The notes: generated by a model not told the origin, from the sequence alone. 64,000 bases of DNA from Monilinia fructicola (GCA_008692225.1 VICG01000016.1:1508001-1572000); one strand, 5' to 3'. Shown: positions 50,989-62,993, counted from the first letter of the stretch. Translations and numbers: made by a program.

Positions 50989-51097
50989 GGTTGTGTGGTC
51001 TAATGGTTATGATATCTCGTTCACATTCAGATGAATACAAATACTCGAATATCTTTCGAATACCGAGATGGTTCTGAGTTCGATCCTCAGCACAATC
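50989..51097 (+). tRNA. tRNA-Val(CAC) with a 37-nt intron
   Basis: The exons are 50989-51025 and 51063-51097, giving a 72-nt mature tRNA. The acceptor stem GGTTGTG pairs with CACAATC (one G-T). The D arm is GTC...GAT, and the anticodon stem TCTCG pairs with CGAGA. The loop reads TT-CAC-A then the intron, with the intron placed after position 37 as usual in nuclear tRNAs. The T arm is CTGAG-TTCGATC-CTCAG. The internal A box (TGGTCTAATGG) and B box (GTTCGATCC) are present and a TTTTT Pol III terminator lies at 51103-51107. Anticodon CAC (51022-51024) reads GUG valine codons. Confidence 0.88.
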
Positions 51098-51102
51098 AAT
51101 TA

Positions 51103-51107
51103 TTTTT
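51103..51107 (+). terminator. Pol III terminator of tRNA-Val
   Basis: A T5 run starts six bases after the tRNA 3' end. Confidence 0.8.
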
Positions 51108-52977
51108 GCATCCAGCATTTCCTTTTGTTCTTTTTTCCCATTTGACTCGAACAGCATACCGACCTACCTAGGTAGGTAGCATGTTCGATCCCATCATCCA
51201 CTGACACCACTGTGAACCTGTGATGAACGGTGTGGGTTGGTGGGCTGCGTTCGCTTATGTAATACATCATCCACAAATAGAGCACATAGACCAACCTTGG
51301 AATTCCAAGATCCCCGGCCACTTCAACCTTGATTTGTATTATCATCCATGGATTCCTCTTGTCCTCCGTACAGAGTCAACTTTCCATCCTTATACGATAC
51401 GAGTACGGAGGGAACAAACTTCCAAGGTTCTATCATATTGTAGTCTTCTTCTGCTTCTTCTGCTTCTGCTGCTTCTGCATACATATACAATACTAATCAT
51501 CAAGATAAGAATCTCGATCAACAACCTATCAATCCCATAATATCTTACTCATCTCAACTTCATCCCATCCCAATTATTCACAAGTTTACTTGGAGGAATG
51601 ACAATGGTATGCAACATATGGATATGTATATCATTCTATCCTTCGAGACTTCTGACGAGCTTGGTATCATCTATGCGAGTACTCCGTACAGTAAGTAATC
51701 TCCACGGCTTGATGTTCATGTTCAAAGTTGAACCAAGCAACATTTAATTATTATTTATAATACCGCCTGGGAATATATTGGTCAAACCTATCCATCCATC
51801 TCTGTTGTATAATCTTTCCCTGATGATATATCACTGGAAAGGATATTCTCATCTTGACACTTTTGTCACTTTGTATTTGAATTTCATTTGGTTTAATTTG
51901 AATTGATTGGAATTCAATTGAATTGATCTAATTTGATTTATTCTACAATTCAATGACCCTCCGTTGGTCCTCTGGTCACTGCCATAGAGTGAGACAGACT
52001 ATCAGAAGGGGAATCATTTTACTCCCCGGGGCCGTACAAGAAGATATCAAACCAAGTGTGTTGATTGTTAATGATTAAATGAGTTCTTGACTCAAGCTCC
52101 ATTTGATGGGTGATCGGTTTTCCCGGCCACATTCATCATCTTACGATCTGAGTATAGTCAAATTCCTATACCAGTCTCGTACTCCGTTCAAGCAAGCCTT
52201 GAAAAATGGAAACCCAATTCATTACTACAAGGGACTTGACTTTAAAAGGGCATGTTAGCTTGGTAGGTTTTTTCCATGATATCTGGTAGTCTGTCAAAGA
52301 TATGTCAAACCTTTTGACTCTACTCGTAATAACAATACCTAAGAAGTCATTCTTAGCTGTATATACAATGAATGTATGACTTCAAAAAAGAATACATCCA
52401 TCAAGACGCTAGCACTTGAGTTCTACTCAAAACCCTTTCAGCAAATAATCATTCGATGCACAATCCTTGCAATTGAGGCGTGAATAACGCAATGTCGGGG
52501 TCTAGAGCTTGAGGCACGAAAGAAGGTCAGCAAATTCCCTTCGGGACGATTCTTATCTATCTATCCCTTCATCTCATCTCGGATAGATCTCACCAGTTGT
52601 TGTGGCGGAAACGTTTTGTTTCGGTTTTTAGCCTTTGGCTGGTTATAAGCTTCATTCCTCGACAAATGTTTGTAGATCATGGAAATCCTCTCTGAAATCT
52701 CTTTGGTTGTCGCGCTTCAGGAATGCTTGGATATCCACATCACATATTTCACGAAAGTCGCGAATATGCACAAGCTTGAAGGAGGGGGGTCAGGAGAATA
52801 CCTGTGTTTATAACTTGAACCGTCTACTAAATTGTGTGAACTTTTACACCTAGCAAAACACGGTGCTTCTTGTCCTTTTTGTTCAGCGCACTCTCTCTCT
52901 CTTGCGCTTCTCTTTTATATTCGGTCATTCATTGAACTGTCTAGTCATTGGACTATCACAATCTTTTAACATTTAGT
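51108..52977. other. Intergenic region upstream of the mosaic gene
   Basis: No gene was found. One ATCCATGGAT palindrome (51345-51354) and one TACTCCGTA site (51678-51686) occur. CTTCTTCTGCTTCTG repeats lie near 51446-51478. The last 80 bp before the ATG are CT-rich (CTCTCTCTCTTGCGCTTCTC), like fungal leaders. Confidence 0.5.
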
Positions 52978-55900
52978 ATGATTCTACCCAAGGTAGCCAT
53001 TTGGGCTGCGGCTCTGAGTCTTACCGTCTCTACCGTTTTGAGTGAGAATAATGGTGGGAATCTGAGTGACAAAGTAGCAAGATCAGAGGAACAGGCTGGC
53101 CTGTAAGTTTCCATTCAGATGTTTAAGTTTTAGATGTTGAAATTTCCATTTGAATAGATGTAAAAATATCTACTAACTTTCGGCTTTGTAGCGGAAAACG
53201 TCTTCTGTTCTCCTCGAATCCTGAAGATGATTCGATTGCTAGCCTCGTGAACTCTCAAGGACTGACAGATCCCTCTTCGATTGCCAATTTCCTACGTTCG
53301 CCAGGTGTTGGCTTGGATGATGGATCAATTTCTGATTTTATCTCACAGCTATTTGGGGGAAGTGGTAACTCGGGATCGAGAGGTTCAAACAATCCTGGTA
53401 GTCCTGGTAGTAGCCCAGGTACCAACCCTAACTTTCCTGGGGGCCCAGGTGGCAATAACCCGGTAGGCACTGGAAATGGAGGGTCGAATAGATTTCCTCA
53501 ATTTCCTAACTTTCCTGGAAACTTCGGAAATGGTGGTGGTTTAAACAACCCGGGGGGCAACTCTCCAGGAGGTGTTGGTAACGGTGGTGGAAACGGATTC
53601 CCTCCCTTTCCTAAATTTCCAAACTTCCCTGGAAACTTGGGGAATGGAGGTAATCCAAACAACCCTGGAGGCAATAATCCAGGAAATAATCCAGGAAACA
53701 GTCCAGGAAATGGTGGTGGATGGTCTCCATATACTCCTCTACTCCAATTTCTACAAGGTGAAGGAGTAAATCCATTTTTCATCTCCCAGTTCCTGAACGG
53801 ATTGGATGCTTCTACTGTTGCCCGCATTTTTACGTAGAGCTGGCGTCACCTCCATCGCCGAATTCCAACAAGAGGTCGCTAATAGTCTTGTATCAATTGG
53901 CGATTTTCCTCACCTTTTTGGATGCTCTTTCACGATACAACTTCTTACAACTGTTAGACTTCCCCTTCATTGTAGGCTTTCCATTCCCACCCATTTTCCC
54001 AACTAGGTCGAGCGTGTTGATAAACACACCATCGCCATCTCCTTCGACTTCTTCCACTCGCAATCCAATTGGCGGTCCTTCCTCATCCTCTTCATCTAGT
54101 CGAAGTACGACTAGATCTACGACATTCATTCTCCCGAGCCCTTCAACTTCATCAACCCGTAATCCAGTTGGAGGCCCTTCATCCTCTTCATCGACCAGAA
54201 ATATCATTGCAAGTCCTTCATCGTCGACACGTAGGACTATTGGAGGCCCTTCAACGTCATCCACACGTTCTTCTTCCTCAACCCGAATAGTAGGTGGCCC
54301 TTCAACTTCCTCAACACGATCATCTTCATCAACCCGAGTTCTTGGTGGCCCTTCAACTTCCACTTCTTCAAGCCGAACTACGACTCGTCCAACGTCATTC
54401 ATTCTCCCAAGCCCTTCTACCTCTACAACCCGCAATCCAATTGGAGGTCCTTCAACTTCTTCCACACGTTCGTCTTCCTCAACCCGAGTTCTTGGAGGCC
54501 CTTCAACTTCCTCGACACGTTCCTCTTCATCAACCCGAATAGTAGGTGGCCCTTCAACTTCCTCGACACGTACCTCCTCAACACGTTCGTCTTCCACACG
54601 TTCGTCTTCATCAACACGAGTACTTGGCGGTCCGTCAACTTCCTCGACACGTTCCTCTTCATCAACCCGAATAGTAGGTGGCCCTTCAACTTCCTCGACA
54701 CGTACCTCCTCAACACGTTCGTCTTCCACACGTTCGTCTTCATCAACACGAGTACTTGGCGGTCCGTCAACTTCATCGACACGTTCTTCTTCATCAACAC
54801 GTTCCTCCTCGACACGCTCCTCTTCGTCAACTCGAATAGTAGGAGGCCCTTCAACTTCCTCGACTCGTTCCTCCTCAACACGTTCGTCTTCATCAACCCG
54901 AATACTTGGTGGCCCTTCAACTTCCTCAACACGTTCTTCTTCCTCGACACGTTCCTCTTCTTCAACTCGAGTTCTTGGAGGTCCATCATCTTCCTCAACT
55001 AGAACATCATCTTCCTCGACGCGTTCATCTTCCTCAACTCGAGTTCTTGGTGGCCCTTCAACTTTCCTCGACACGTTCATCTTCCTCGACACGTTCGTCT
55101 TCCTCAACTCGAGTACTTGGAGGTCCATCATCTTCCTCAACACGTTCTTCTTCCTCGACACGTTCATCTTCCTCAACTCGAGTTCTTGGTGGCCCTTCAA
55201 CTTCCTCGACACGTTCTTCTTCGTCAACTCGAATAGTAGGTGGCCCATCAACTTCCTCGACACGTTCTTCTTCGTCAACTCGAATAGTAGGTGGCCCATC
55301 AACTTCCTCAACACGTTCTTCTTCCTCGACACGTTCCTCTTCAACTCGAGTTCTTGGGGGTCCTTCATCTTCGTCCTCAACTAGAACATCATCTTCGACT
55401 AGAAGAACTTCATCATCTTCGTCAACCAGAGGTCTTGGGGGTCCTTCATCTTCATCCTCAACCCGAAGTTCATCTTCGTCAACCAGAGGTCTTGGGGGTC
55501 CTTCATCTTCGTCTTCAACTAGAACATCATCTTCGACTAGAAGAACTTCATCATCTTCATCAACCAGAGGTCTTGGGGGTCCTTCATCTTCGTCCTCAAC
55601 TAGAACATCATCTTCGACTAGAAGAACTTCATCATCTTCATCAACCAGAAGTCTTGGGGGTCCTTCATCTTCATCCTCAACCCGAAGTTCATCTTCATCA
55701 TCCAGAATTGTTGCCGGACCCTCCTCTTCATCAACGCGTTCATCCTCTTCAACACGAAATGTTGGAGGTTCTTCGTCATCATCTTCATCGACTCGAAATA
55801 TTGGTGGATTTTCAACTTCCTCAACTAGAACTTCGTCCTCATCCACGCGAGGTCTTGGAGGTCCTTCATCATCTTCATCCTCTTCAACCAGAAGTTCTAC

Positions 55901-58900
55901 TAGAAGCTCGTCTTCCTCAACCCGAGTTGGTAGCCCTTCGACATCATCTTCAACTCGTTCGTCTTCTTCGACTCGAAATGGTGCAGGTCCATCGTCATCT
56001 TCATCTTCATCTCGAAGTTCATCTTCCTCAACCCGAGTTGGTGGCCCTGCATCCCTCCTCCTCTACGAGAAATACTTTGTCATCTTCAAGCTCTTCATCA
56101 AGATCATCATCACAAGGAGTATCTACCAGTAGAACTTCAACTTCTACAAATTTGGTGGCAACTCTAAGGACCTCCAGTACTAGCTCATCGACTTCATCTA
56201 GGGTATCGTCTAGTTCATCAAGTTCCTCTCGTAGTACCACTCGATTGCAAGGTGCATCGACGAGCTCTACCTCCGTATGATTTCTCTCAATTTTACCGCA
56301 TCTATTACAGTATGGTATGGAAACTGATTCTAAATAGTCGACTGGAACAAATAGATTATCCACTAGCTCATCAACTCGATCGAGCTCTTCTGTATGGTTT
56401 TCTTCATCTGGTCTCTGATAATATTAATGCTAATTATTCGATAGTCTACACGATTCAATGGATTATCATCAAGCTCTTCATCTCGCTCAAGCTCTTCATC
56501 TCGCTCAAGCTCTTCATCTCGCTCAAGCTCTTCCTCTCGTTCAAGCCCTAGTTCCGTACGATCACTCTTATTTGTTTATTGTAAATAATCCTAACAAATT
56601 GGTAGTCATCTTCTTCCTCCCGCAGTACATCAGTGGTAGGACAAGGTCCCAGCTCCTCATCGACTCGGGTAAGAAATTTTTCTTCCGTCTTATATCTACT
56701 CCAACAGGTATGGCGAAATATAAATACTGACATTTGCCTGTAGACATCTTCCTCTTCATCCCGCAGTACCTCAGTTACAGGCCTAGGGAGCAGCTCTACT
56801 TCATCTAGGTCATCGTCCTCTTCGTCCCGCAGTACCTCAGTTGTAGGTTTAGGTCCCAGTTCTACTTCGTCTAGGGTAAACAAACCTCCTATAATCAATC
56901 ATACTTATCCCTCCAACATGCCCAGATTTGGAAACTAATATTTATAAAGTCATCATCGTCGTCATCTCGAAGTACCTCAGTAGCTTTGGGAACTAGTTCT
57001 ACATCATCTCGGGTACAGAAATATCCTCATATCTTATGCTCAGGTAATATAGTGATGCAAATGCTGATTGTTTCATAGTCGTCCTCTTCTTCCTCTCGTA
57101 GTACCTCAGTGGTTCTAGGAGCCAGTTCTTCTACATCCAGGGTAATAAAATTCTCCTCTATCATCCACCCCACACAAAATTGCCATGTCAAGACTAATAT
57201 TTCCGCAGTCCTCCTCCTCCTCTTCTCGCAGTACCTCGGCGGTCGGTCTAGGGCCTAGCTCTTCGTCATCCAGGGTATGTAAACATTCCCCTGTGCTTTC
57301 TACACGGCAATAATTTTGATGCTAATATTTATAAAGTCATCTTCCTCATCCCGATCCAGCTCTAGTTCCTCTCGAGTAAGATATTTTTCTTTGCGCCGAT
57401 CGCTCATAGTATTCGAAAGGCACATGATTGTTGACATATTATAGTCTTCATCTTCTTCATCCCGAAGTACATCGGTCGCTTTAGTAGCGAGTCCGACTTC
57501 ATCTACTTCATCCAGGGTAAGATATATTCTAATCTACCCCTGATATCCTATGCTATTTAAGAACCACAGAATTAACTTATTATAGTCATCATCATCCTCC
57601 CGAAGTACTTCTGTAGCTCCAGGGCCTAGCTCTAGTTCATCTCGGGTAAGATATATATTCTCATTGAGCCCGGAATTGCTTTATGGTTGAAAATAGTACA
57701 TAATTGTTAACATGTTATAGTCATCATCTTCCTCTTCATCTTCCCGCAGCACATCAGTTGTAGGTCTAGGAGCTAGCTCTACTTCATCTACTTCATCCAG
57801 GGTAAAAAATCTGTTCCATTAGCCCTGGTCTTCCATGCCACCGAAAAAGATTCCATAATTAACAAACAATAGCCATCTTCATCATCATCTTCCTCTCGCA
57901 GTACTTCTATTGGACAAGGTCTTAGTTCTACCTCAAGTTCCAGCCGGGTAATCTTAATTTATCTTCGCTCTATTTTTCATAAGGTTAATTTGTTTCTAAT
58001 TTAATTTAACTTATAGTCTTCTTCCACTTCTTCACCTTCAAGTTCACGATCATCGTCTTCATCCCAGTTGGTACGTCTTTCCATGTTAATCTGCATCGCA
58101 TAAATACCCTTATCATATGTACTAATAAACTTTACAGGGTTTAGGTACAACCTCAAGTACTCTAAGAACATCTACTACGCTCCTTTCATCCACAAGAACT
58201 TCATCTAGCAGCTCTGTCAGTCCGAGTTCGAGCGGTTTAATAGTATCACCAAATGGTCGTTGTGGTCCTCAAGGTGGTTTTTATACATGTCAAGGAAGCG
58301 CCAATGGAAATTGTTGCTCCAGATTTGGTTTCTGTGGTATTGGAGCCGATTGGTGTGTTGTCGGTTGTAATCCTTTGTATGGAACTTGTGGATTGGCACA
58401 GTATTCATCATCATCGAGTTCAATTTCTTCAACAGTATCTAGGTCATCCTCGGCATCTGTTGTGGTAAATGATACTTCTGTTATCGACACTATAAATGCT
58501 AAGATATTAAATAGGGACAAGGATCAAGTACTAGTTCCACTGCACGAGTCAGTACAACTTCAAGTTCTAGATCGAGCTCAAGTTCAACGGCACGACTTAG
58601 TGGAACTTCAAGCTCTAGTTCTAGGTCTTCATCAACATCAGCCGTGGTTAGTCTTTTCTTTCTGAACCCTTATTTTCTCTGCCTTTTTTATAATATTGAT
58701 CGATCAAATAGGTTCAAGGATTGAGTACCACTTCAACATCAAGATCAGGTACACTGAGTACCAGTACAACATTAAGAGCGGCTACATTAAGTTCAAGTTC
58801 AACATCAAGAGTATCTACATCGTCCTCCAGTACTAGAGCCGTCGCCTTAACAAATAGTGGAACTTCAACAAGGTCAACCTCATCTGTAAGCCCTTCGGCA

Positions 58901-59674
58901 AGTGCTTGTAGACCAGTCGCGGCTCCAGCTGCAACTCTCGCGTTAACAGTCACTGATTGCTGTCAATATTATGTCACAAAAGCCGGTGACACATGTGCCA
59001 ATATTGCCTCTGGGACTGGTATTCTCGGTTTAGATGTTTCGCTTCTACTCCTTTTGAATCCACTTTTGAGATGTGGAGGACCAGGACCTCAAGTTGGCGT
59101 CGCCGTCTGTGTTTTGAACATCAACTTATCCATCGCCGGTTCTTTGATAGCACCATCTTCTTCCTCCTCAGTATCATCTTCAGCAATTGCAACTCCAACT
59201 CCATCTCAAGCCGTTCCATCGAGCTTCTTTATTCGAGCTTTCAATTCAGGAACGGGTGCTGATGGAACTGATTTGATGATTCAACAAGCTGCAGAATACT
59301 TTGCTGGGTTTAATTTACCTTATGGTCAACAAGTATTCCCATTCTCGTACGACCCAGCTACAGGATATTTGACATCGGGTCTGTATATTTTTATGGGCAA
59401 CAGCATCTTTTGTACCACCGTCAATTAAAGTGGCACCAGTGGGTTATACAGGATGGGTAGTACCAGCTTGGCCATTGGTTTGTAGCGTGGATGGTAATCT
59501 GAAGGTATTGTGTACGGCAAATGGAAATATTTATGGGAAATTTTATCTTATCAATGGTATGTTATCAATTTCTAATGATTCGGTTCGATCATCAAGATTG
59601 GGTTACTAACATATTAAATAGCAAATGGCGATGGAAACACTGAACTCGCCATTGGAAAACAGTGCAACAACTAG
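52978..59674 (+). CDS. Secreted mosaic protein: Ser-rich repeats, CBM18 and LysM-like domains, 19 exons
   Basis: Corrected length is about 1,830 aa. Exons: 52978-53102, 53192-56274, thirteen small exons from 56338 to 58070, then 58138-58464, 58515-58646, 58712-59556, 59622-59674. It starts with a signal peptide (MILPKVAIWAAALSLTVSTV). A Gly/Asn/Pro-rich FPGNFGNGG-type segment follows (around 90-215), then a helical stretch (ARILRRAGVTSIAEF, FLTFLDALSRYNF), then Ser/Thr/Arg repeats of the SSTRVLGGPSTSSTR type to about 1,068, and repeat-encoding micro-exons (1,069-1,379). Next come a hevein-type chitin-binding domain with eight Cys (GRCGP, YTCQ, NCCSRFGFCG, DWC; around 1,419-1,465), a LysM-like Cys segment (DCCQYYVTKAGDTCANIASG; around 1,614) and an unrecognised C-terminal module ending IGKQCNN. 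Probably extracellular and chitin-bound. Surplus bases break the frame at 53827-53831, 53904-53907, 55063-55065, 56053-56055 and 59388-59392. Confidence 0.82.
53380..53740 (+). repeat. Gly/Asn/Pro-rich coding repeat
   Basis: Imperfect units encode NNPGG, FPKFPNFPGN and LGNGG within exon 2 of the mosaic gene. The composition is collagen- or elastin-like but without a strict GXY period. It probably forms an extended, flexible region. Confidence 0.7.
54045..56046 (+). repeat. Coding minisatellite (SSTR-VLGGPSTSSTR type)
   Basis: About 2 kb of tandem units of roughly 36-54 bp encode STRIVGGPSTSSTRSS, STRVLGGPSTSSTR and later SSSTRGLGGPSSSSSTR variants. A larger block (about 54610-54735) duplicates the preceding one nearly perfectly, so expansion occurred at two scales. 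A long antisense frame over 53893-55380 exists because the repeat lacks stop codons on that strand. One surplus T (55063-55065) and one surplus C (56053-56055) interrupt the frame. Confidence 0.85.
56275..58137 (+). repeat. Tandem array of 13 micro-exons with phase-0 introns
   Basis: Exons: 56338-56391, 56445-56555, 56606-56668, 56744-56875, 56950-57012, 57079-57141, 57209-57274, 57337-57375, 57445-57516, 57586-57645, 57721-57801, 57873-57947, 58017-58070. Lengths are 54, 111, 63, 132, 63, 63, 66, 39, 72, 60, 81, 75 and 54 nt, all multiples of three. Most encode variants of SSSSSRSTSVVGLGPSSSSR. The 132-nt exon carries two units with no intron between them. The intervening introns are 50-75 nt. 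Several share starts (GTAAGATATAT) and ends (ACATATTATAG, TTATTATAG), showing exon and intron were copied together. Confidence 0.8.
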
Positions 59675-61161
59675 TTCAATTATTGTTGCACCAGTTGATC
59701 TCTATCTCATCGATGCAACAGAAGAAGAGGAAGGTTAGACGAAGAGATCTGATACATGAAATGTTTTCAATCAGTTTGCTGGCCTGGAAAGATTCTCTTA
59801 AATTCTCTACTTTTGTCTGGTATTTGGTTATTTCTTTGATTTGAATTGGTTCAAGCTGGTCTGTTTCTCTTTTTGGCCGAAGGCCCTTACGGCGAATGGA
59901 TAGAGGATACACGGTTAAGATTTAGAGACTTGAAAAATTATGTGTCAATGTGTTTATGTGGTTTTATCAAGTAGCTAGTTTCTTGGGTTCCGAAATGCCA
60001 GAAAGGATTTGTAAGGTCTTGAGGGCTGAAATTGGTGTTCGTTTATCTGAAATTTCTTCCCCTATAATTGCCGAGTTGTGAATTCAGTCTACGGTCATCC
60101 TGTAGTTCACAATTGATGGGTTTTTACTTATCGTTAATTGATCATCAATCCCATAAGATGTGTTTGTATATCTCTTTTATTTACTCGTAGCATCTCCGGC
60201 TTAGTGGCCTATGACTTTAAAGTTCAGTTTCTTCAATTCCACAAATCTATCAATTCTATCAAGTCCATCACCGATTCTATCAATCCTCACAATCCTTTCC
60301 AAACCCAAAAAACTCTCTCGTATTCTCCCGCGTAAAAATCAAACTCTGCAAAAACTCATGATTTTTCCTCTTGTTACAATAACCCTACCTACCACAGCAT
60401 CTCCCAACCCCAAAATCTTACAACCATCAAATGTCCCATCCTTCGCCAAGCCCACAACCATGCACCCCCGCATCTTCCCTCTTACCTCGTACGTAATACC
60501 ACCCACGAATCACCCACGAATCACAGGCGAATTTCCCGCAAAACCAAGCACGCCATCACATCACGAATTTTCCCTCCCAATTTTCGCCATCTTTCCTCGC
60601 AGTTCAACATCAACAATGTAAGGAAGATTTCGTAACGAAATCGGGATTCCCGAGGATTTGCCCGCGCTTTCTCACCGACTGGCTTGCTTGCTTACGGGGA
60701 ATCGTGATCTCATCTTAAGGTTACTGTAGATTAATGGTAGGGAACTGGTGGTATTGGTTGGGTTTTTCTTACTACTCTCTTCTTCAAGGTTCAATCACAA
60801 CCAAGTCTTTAAGATGAAGTCTCGGTGTTGCATTTGAAAATCTTTTACCTCCTTTTTCTCTCTTCTTGTTTTGATGCTGATTGATGCTGATGTGGATGTT
60901 GATTGCAGGTTTTCACGTTGCAGGTTCCTGGGATCGATACCTCTTTCTTTCATCTTCAGTTGGATAGTTCTATATCTGAAATCTTGGGTTTACAGAGTAC
61001 GTGTTGAGTTTATTCTTGCTCTTCTCCTCGAGCACGTACGTACGTACGTACCTACCTACCTCCCTACTGTACCTCTGTTACACCAAACCCATCCCCATCC
61101 CCATCCCCATCTTCACACCACTCACCCACCCATGCAATAAACCAAGCACCTCTCCTCCAAA
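59675..61161. other. Intergenic region upstream of the permease
   Basis: No gene was found. There are CGTACGTACGTACCTACC repeats near 61035-61060 and CCCATC repeats near 61086-61110 in the probable promoter/leader of the permease. An open frame around 60.2-60.6 kb lacks features of a gene. Confidence 0.5.
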
Positions 61162-62993
61162 ATGTCAGACCCTCAACCCCAACCCCAATCCCACTCCCAC
61201 TCCCACTCCCTCTTCCACTCAAAATCTCCCATCCACGTGATCAACCCCGACGACAAAGACACCGAATACGGAATCCCGCCATCCGACCTCCCCAATGACG
61301 GACCCCCCATCCTCGCCGACAAACTCGCGCGGTCCCTCTCAGCCCGCCAAGTACAAATGATCGCTATCGGCGGCACAATCGGCACCGGCCTCTTTCTCGG
61401 CACCGGAAAATCGCTCGCCACCGGCGGCCCCGCCTCAATCCTCATTGCCTACTTCATCGTCGGCTTCATCATTATGCTGACGATGCTGTCTCTGGGAGAA
61501 ATGGCCGCCTACGTCCCCATCGCCGGTAGCTTCTGCACGTTTGCGGGCCGCTATGTGGATGACGGGCTGGGGTTTGCGCTGACGTGGAATTATTGGTTTA
61601 ACGATGCTGTGAGCACGGCGGCGGATTTGGTCGCGCTGCAGCTGGTTTGGGCGTACTGGGGGATTTGGGGTTGCCCGGGTGGGGCCTCGCGTTGATCTTT
61701 TGGGTCTTTTTGATCGCGGCGAATATCATCACGGTGAAGGCTTATGGCGAGGTGAGATTCGATGGTTCCCGTGACGATGTCGAGGTTGTGCTAATTTGGG
61801 GTGTAGCTGGAATATTGGCTGAGCTTGTTGAAAGTTGTTACTGTGACGGTGGGTTTCTTTGGTCATTCTTGGCTTTTTTGGGGGGGGTTGGGGGTACTAA
61901 TGTCGTTGCAGATCTTTATCATTCTTGGGATTGCGGTCAATTGCGGAGGAAATACTTCTCACACGTACCTCGGAGCACATTATTGGTACATTGGCGATGC
62001 ACCCTTTGTCGGTGGTATTGGCGGCTTCGCATCCGTCTTCGTCACCGCATCATTCGCATGTAAGAAAGGCTCCAACCCCTCACAACCCCCGAAGCTAACG
62101 CCCTTCCAGACGGCGGCACAGAATCCATCGCGATAACTGCCGGGGAAACCAAGAACCCCACCAAGAACCTCCCCCGGGTCGTAAAGAACGTCTTCTGGCG
62201 CATCCTCATCTTCTACATCCTCTCCGTCCTCCTCATCGGCCTCAACGTCCCCTACAACTACCCCAACCTCTCCAGCAAGAAAACCGCCACCTCCCCCTTC
62301 ACCATCATATTCCAAATGGCCGGCGCTAAAGCCGCCGGATCCTTCATCAACGCCGTGATCCTCACCTCGGTCATCAGCGCGGGAAACCACGCTCTCTTCG
62401 CCGGCACCCGTCTCCTCTACACCCTGTCCGTCGCCGGCCACGCCCCCCACTTCCTCGGCAAGCTCAACCGCAACCGCGTCCCCTGGGTCGCGGTCCTAGC
62501 CACCAGCGCCATCAGCGGCCTCTGCTTTGGCGCGAGCTTCATCGGCGCCGGGCAGCTGTGGAGCTGGCTGCAGAATCTCGTGGGCGTCAGCAACCAGATT
62601 GCGTGGATCTCGATCGGCGTGACGTCGATCCGGTTTCGGGGCGCGTTGGAGCGCCAGGGCAAGACGCACCTGCTGCCCTTTAGGAACTGGACGTACCCGT
62701 GGGGCCCGTGGCTCTGCGTGCTGCTGAACGTGCTGATCGTGCTGGTGCAGGGGTGGAGCTCCTTCAGCCCGCGCTTCAGCGCCGTCGATTTCGTCAGCTA
62801 TTACATCGAGTTGCCCATCATGGCCGTCATGTGGCTGGGCTGGAAGTGGCTGAAGGGGACGAAGGTCGTGAGTTATGAGGACATGGATCTGGTGACTGAT
62901 GTGCATGTGATTGATGAAGCGGATCTCAAGGAGAGGGAGAGGGAGAAGACGGCGAGGGGGAAGGCGGAGGCGATCTTAAGATGGATCTTCTAG
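61162..62993 (+). CDS. Amino-acid permease (fungal YAT/APC family), one frame break
   Basis: Four exons (61162-61751, 61807-61848, 61912-62059, 62110-62993) give about 554 aa after correction. The hydrophilic His/Ser/Pro-rich N-terminus is followed by the APC signature IAIGGTIGTGLFLGTG in TM1, LSLGEMAAYVPIAGSF, ALTWNYWFNDA, AANIITVKAYGE|LEYWLSLLK, GNTSHTYLGAHYW, AGETKNPTKNLPRVVK, ISAGNHALFAGTRLLY and WISIGVTSIRFR, about 12 helices in total. It is a plasma-membrane proton symporter for amino acids; the specificity cannot be read from the sequence. The frame breaks after AYWGIWG at a G4 run (61667-61670). One additional G restores GLPGWGLALIFWVFLIAANI. Introns 1 and 2 flank a 42-nt micro-exon. 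Codon use is much more GC-rich than in neighbouring genes. Confidence 0.9.

Noticed and set aside
53893..55380. 495-codon antisense open frame (Glu/Val/Arg-rich)
   Set aside because: It is the mirror of the Ser/Thr/Arg coding minisatellite, which has no stop codons on the other strand. It has no start context or introns and has repeat-only composition.
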